Shown one piece after another: positions 3,347-6,012 of a DNA stretch of 6,012 bases. Under the pieces are notes generated by a model. That model made no database searches and was not told the DNA's origin. It saw nothing but the letters and a program-made list of their open reading frames with translations. The stretch's first letter is position 1. Every line of letters begins with the position of its first letter. Origin of the DNA: Victivallaceae bacterium (lineage in GTDB: Bacteria > Verrucomicrobiota > Lentisphaeria > Victivallales > Victivallaceae); contig JAQVVK010000129.1 of NCBI GenBank assembly GCA_028698975.1, positions 1 to 6,012 on the forward strand, in the 5' to 3' direction. Made by a program: the position numbers and the translations under genes.

Positions 3347-6012
3347 ATGCGCCGCTGTCGGGGAATTCTTGCTGTTGCCGGGTTGCTGCTATTGGTAGCA
3401 TCGTTGGCTTTTAATTGCTGGCAATACCGTAAAAATCATGTCGAAAAAGCCAAGCCCGACAATCCGGCTTCCGCCGAAGTAGAGATCGAAGTACAGCGCG
3501 AACTTCTGTTGAAAACCGCCAACTTCTATGAGTGGAGCCAGAGGATCGATCTTGATTTTGACCGGGTGCTGGGCGAATTTCCAGCCGTTCCCGGCTGGCT
3601 TGCGGTGTCGCCGGAAATCAAGGTGGAAACATCCGCCGCCTCCGGCACCCTCATGGTGTCCGGGGATTTCAAGCCCGGGGTGCGCTACACCTTGACGGTA
3701 AAAAAAGGGTTGAAAGCTGAAGACGGAGCCGAACTTCGCCGCGACGCGGTCGCGGTGGTGCGGATCCCCAACGCGACGCCGGCCATCGCGTTTGCGGTGA
3801 ACGGTGCTTTTTTGCCCGCGAAATCGCAGAAGTTTCTTTTGCCTTTTACTTCGACCAACGTCGGCCGGGTCAAGGCGACGCTCACCCGCGCTTACGACAA
3901 CAACCTGACCCCGATGAATTTCGGCAGCGGCATGCGCCCCGAAGCGGAGCAGGAGATCACGGTAAACGCGCCTAAAAATCAGTCGGTCACCAGCGTGGTC
4001 GATCTGGAAAAAATGCTGGGTTCGCGCCCCGTTCCCGGCGTCTACCGGCTCACGTTGCAGCGTGCCGGAGCATACTGGCCGTCAACCGATCTATTGTTCA
4101 CGGTGTCAGACCTGGCAATATCGGCCGCCTGCGACAACGAGGCGCGGGAAATCGCCGTTTTTGTGCGTCGTTTTTCCGACAACACCCCGGCTGCCGGTGC
4201 GACGGTCGAGGCGATAAGTAACAGCAATCAAAAGGTCGGGGCGGGCGTAACCGGGAGCGACGGCACCGTGAAGATCGCCTATCTGCCCATGTTTGACACC
4301 AATAAAGACGCACTTCGCGCCATTCTGGTGCGGCAGGGGGGCGAGGTGTCGTATCTGGATTTGAATAACCAACTCTATACTGCCGCGTCCGGCCGCGATT
4401 TTACGCCGGGTCGGGCGGTCGCGATGGTATTTGCCGAGCGCGGAGTGGTGCGCCCCGGAGATAAATTCGCCGTGTCCGCCTTTGTGCGGCAACCCGGAGA
4501 AAAAGATAAATCGCTTCCTGCCGAGCATCTTCCGGTAAAATTCACCTTGCATGATCCGAGTGAAAACCAGGTCGCCGCCGTGGCCGGAGTTATCGGTATG
4601 AACGGTTTTGCCGGGGTTGAATTTCAACTGCCGCCCGACGCGCCGGTCGGCGGATATACATTCCGGGCGGAGCTGCCCGATGGTATCGCTTCGGGATTTA
4701 TCGCGGTGGCCGATTTTATTCCCGACCGTATCAAGGTAAAAGTGGCTTCCGAAGCCGAAATCCGCAAGCTCGACCAGCCGATAAATTACGCGACGGACGC
4801 CGAATATTATTTTGGCGGCAAGGTCGATTACGGCAGTTTTTCCGGCACGGTTTTTGCCGAACCCGGCGCGAACCCGGCTCACTGGAAACTCGCGCCCGGC
4901 TGGACGGTCGGCGACTCCGCCGCCTTTTGTCAGCCCAGCCCGCTGGAGTGGCGCGCCGCCACTTTCTCCGGCGGCTTGCCGGTCATACAATATCCGGGAT
5001 TCGCCGCTCAGGGCGGCAAGGCGTGGAACCCGGTACAGCTTACCTGCTCGGTCACCGTGGCCGAGCCGGGCGGCAACGGCGTATCCGCATTTTCGTCGCA
5101 GACGGTTTTTCCGAGCGACTGGTTTATCGCGCTCGGCGAAGACGGGGCTGCCTCGTCATATGGCCGCCGTTTCGGTCTGCGTGCGCTTGCCGCAAGCCCC
5201 GACGGATTGACGGCCTCAAGCGACATGCTGGTCGAATTTGAGTTAAGCCGGGTTGATTGGGATTATGTGTTGACTTGGCGCGACAGCCGTTACCACCGCG
5301 AGTGGAAACGCCGTCTCACCCGGCTCGACGGATTCAACCGCGCCATGATTTTGCCGTCCGGGACGAATCTCGGGGCTTTTTCCACCGAGTTGGAGTTTGG
5401 CTCCGCCGACCGGCCGCTGGCTTCCGGCTGTTATGTGCTTACCGCCAAATGCGGAGAGCGTATTCGTACAAGTATGGAGTTTTTCCATTATACCGGCGAC
5501 GGCAACCGCCCCAAAAGTCCGGCGGCGTTGGTGTTTCGCACCGATGCCGGAAGCTACAAGCCGGGCGATATTGCGACGATCTCGTTTGACTCAGCGACCG
5601 ATGGCGTCGGTTTGCTGACCACCGGGGTTGCCGGATTCGACGAAGTTCGCTCCTTTGCGGTCAAAGCCGGGCGCAATCAGGTCAAAGTCAATATACCCTC
5701 CGGGCTTGAACGCTCCAGCTACAATGCCGCGCTGTCGGTGGTGACCGGCGTTGGGAGCGGTATTGACCGCGCCTTTGCCGTGGCCGAACTCACGGTCGAT
5801 CAGACCGCCAACCACCGCATGAAAGTCGAACTCAAAGCCCCGGAACTGGCCAGACCCGGAGAAAATATCGAAATAACGCTTGCCCTCTCCAATCCCAAGA
5901 GCCAGCCGGTTTCCGGCACGGTGCGAGTGTGGGCGGTAGACGAAGGGATTCTGGCTTTGACCGGCTATCGCACCCCGGACATTTTCGCCCGCTTTTTCGG
6001 TAAAAACGGGTG
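3347..6012 (+). CDS. Bacterial alpha-2-macroglobulin family protein, N-terminal part (runs off the right edge)
   Basis: The frame stays open from ATG 3347 to the window end: 888 codons plus two bases. Bacterial alpha-2-macroglobulins are large periplasmic proteins (often 1,500-1,900 residues) thought to trap attacking proteases. The N-terminus is a short basic stretch plus a hydrophobic helix (about residues 7-23), which looks like a signal anchor. Cys24 follows Ala-Phe-Asn, which is not a normal lipobox. Residues about 60-150 form a beta-rich Ig-like domain with a 'G-x-F-K-P-G-x-x-Y-x-L-T-V' pattern. A macroglobulin-type domain then begins at T-P-A-I-A-F. A-E-R-G-V-V-R-P-G-D-K at 363-373 matches the 'DRGVYRPGE' macroglobulin signature. 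A-P-E-L-A-R-P-G-E-N at 831-840 and V-W-A-V-D-E-G-I-L-A-L-T-G-Y at 861-874 match the conserved region before the bait and thioester parts. The thioester motif (CxEQ) lies beyond the edge, so its presence is unknown. Confidence 0.9.
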   Translation, partial: MRRCRGILAVAGLLLLVASLAFNCWQYRKNHVEKAKPDNPASAEVEIEVQRELLLKTANFYEWSQRIDLDFDRVLGEFPAVPGWLAVSPEIKVETSAASGTLMVSGDFKPGVRYTLTVKKGLKAEDGAELRRDAVAVVRIPNATPAIAFAVNGAFLPAKSQKFLLPFTSTNVGRVKATLTRAYDNNLTPMNFGSGMRPEAEQEITVNAPKNQSVTSVVDLEKMLGSRPVPGVYRLTLQRAGAYWPSTDLLFTVSDLAISAACDNEAREIAVFVRRFSDNTPAAGATVEAISNSNQKVGAGVTGSDGTVKIAYLPMFDTNKDALRAILVRQGGEVSYLDLNNQLYTAASGRDFTPGRAVAMVFAERGVVRPGDKFAVSAFVRQPGEKDKSLPAEHLPVKFTLHDPSENQVAAVAGVIGMNGFAGVEFQLPPDAPVGGYTFRAELPDGIASGFIAVADFIPDRIKVKVASEAEIRKLDQPINYATDAEYYFGGKVDYGSFSGTVFAEPGANPAHWKLAPGWTVGDSAAFCQPSPLEWRAATFSGGLPVIQYPGFAAQGGKAWNPVQLTCSVTVAEPGGNGVSAFSSQTVFPSDWFIALGEDGAASSYGRRFGLRALAASPDGLTASSDMLVEFELSRVDWDYVLTWRDSRYHREWKRRLTRLDGFNRAMILPSGTNLGAFSTELEFGSADRPLASGCYVLTAKCGERIRTSMEFFHYTGDGNRPKSPAALVFRTDAGSYKPGDIATISFDSATDGVGLLTTGVAGFDEVRSFAVKAGRNQVKVNIPSGLERSSYNAALSVVTGVGSGIDRAFAVAELTVDQTANHRMKVELKAPELARPGENIEITLALSNPKSQPVSGTVRVWAVDEGILALTGYRTPDIFARFFGKNG

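Noticed and set aside
3410..3421. Lipoprotein signal in the alpha-2-macroglobulin N-terminus (Cys24)
   Set aside because: The residues before the cysteine are Ala-Phe-Asn, which do not fit the lipobox; a signal anchor is the safer reading.
4106..4990. A 294-residue open frame on the minus strand inside the alpha-2-macroglobulin gene
   Set aside because: The plus frame shows clear family motifs throughout. The minus frame is low-complexity, Arg/Gly-rich and resembles no family, as expected for a shadow frame in GC-rich DNA.

Overview
This is a chromosomal housekeeping and cell-envelope region of a GC-rich, Gram-negative (diderm) bacterium. The lipid A kinase LpxK and the heptose phosphatase GmhB indicate a lipopolysaccharide-type outer membrane. 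LpxK has a DDGFQYL motif, an extended N-terminus and a long insert before its GDEP motif. From memory of the family, this resembles LpxK of the Verrucomicrobia/Lentisphaerae side of the PVC superphylum. That placement is an inference from motif style, not from a search.

Layout, left to right. Bases 2-142 hold the 3' end of an upstream + strand gene, probably a Gfo/Idh/MocA-type oxidoreductase. It is followed after 6 bases by ispE (149-1048), the CDP-methylerythritol kinase of the MEP isoprenoid pathway. ispE overlaps gmhB (1045-1599) by 4 bases, and gmhB encodes the heptose bisphosphate phosphatase of ADP-heptose synthesis. gmhB meets lpxK (1592-2788, minus strand) tail to tail with an 8-base overlap. 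lpxK and rpsU (2945-3112, plus strand, ribosomal protein bS21) are divergent, separated by a 156-base control region. That region contains a strong sigma-70-type promoter for rpsU and a perfect 15-bp inverted repeat whose right arm overlaps the rpsU -35 box. rpsU ends in a clear intrinsic terminator (3133-3164) and looks like a one-gene unit. After an AT-rich gap, a large gene starts at 3347 and runs off the right edge. Its 888 visible residues form the N-terminal part of a bacterial alpha-2-macroglobulin.

Functionally, the left part supplies precursors and enzymes for envelope construction: undecaprenyl/isoprenoid precursors, LPS core heptose and lipid A. The right part adds a membrane-anchored protease-trap protein thought to guard the periplasm. 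The bS21 gene is an independently regulated insert between them.

No mobile element, CRISPR array, tRNA, rRNA or recognisable defence system is visible. Most of the window is ordinary core genome. The most unusual signal is the inverted repeat in the lpxK/rpsU divergent region.
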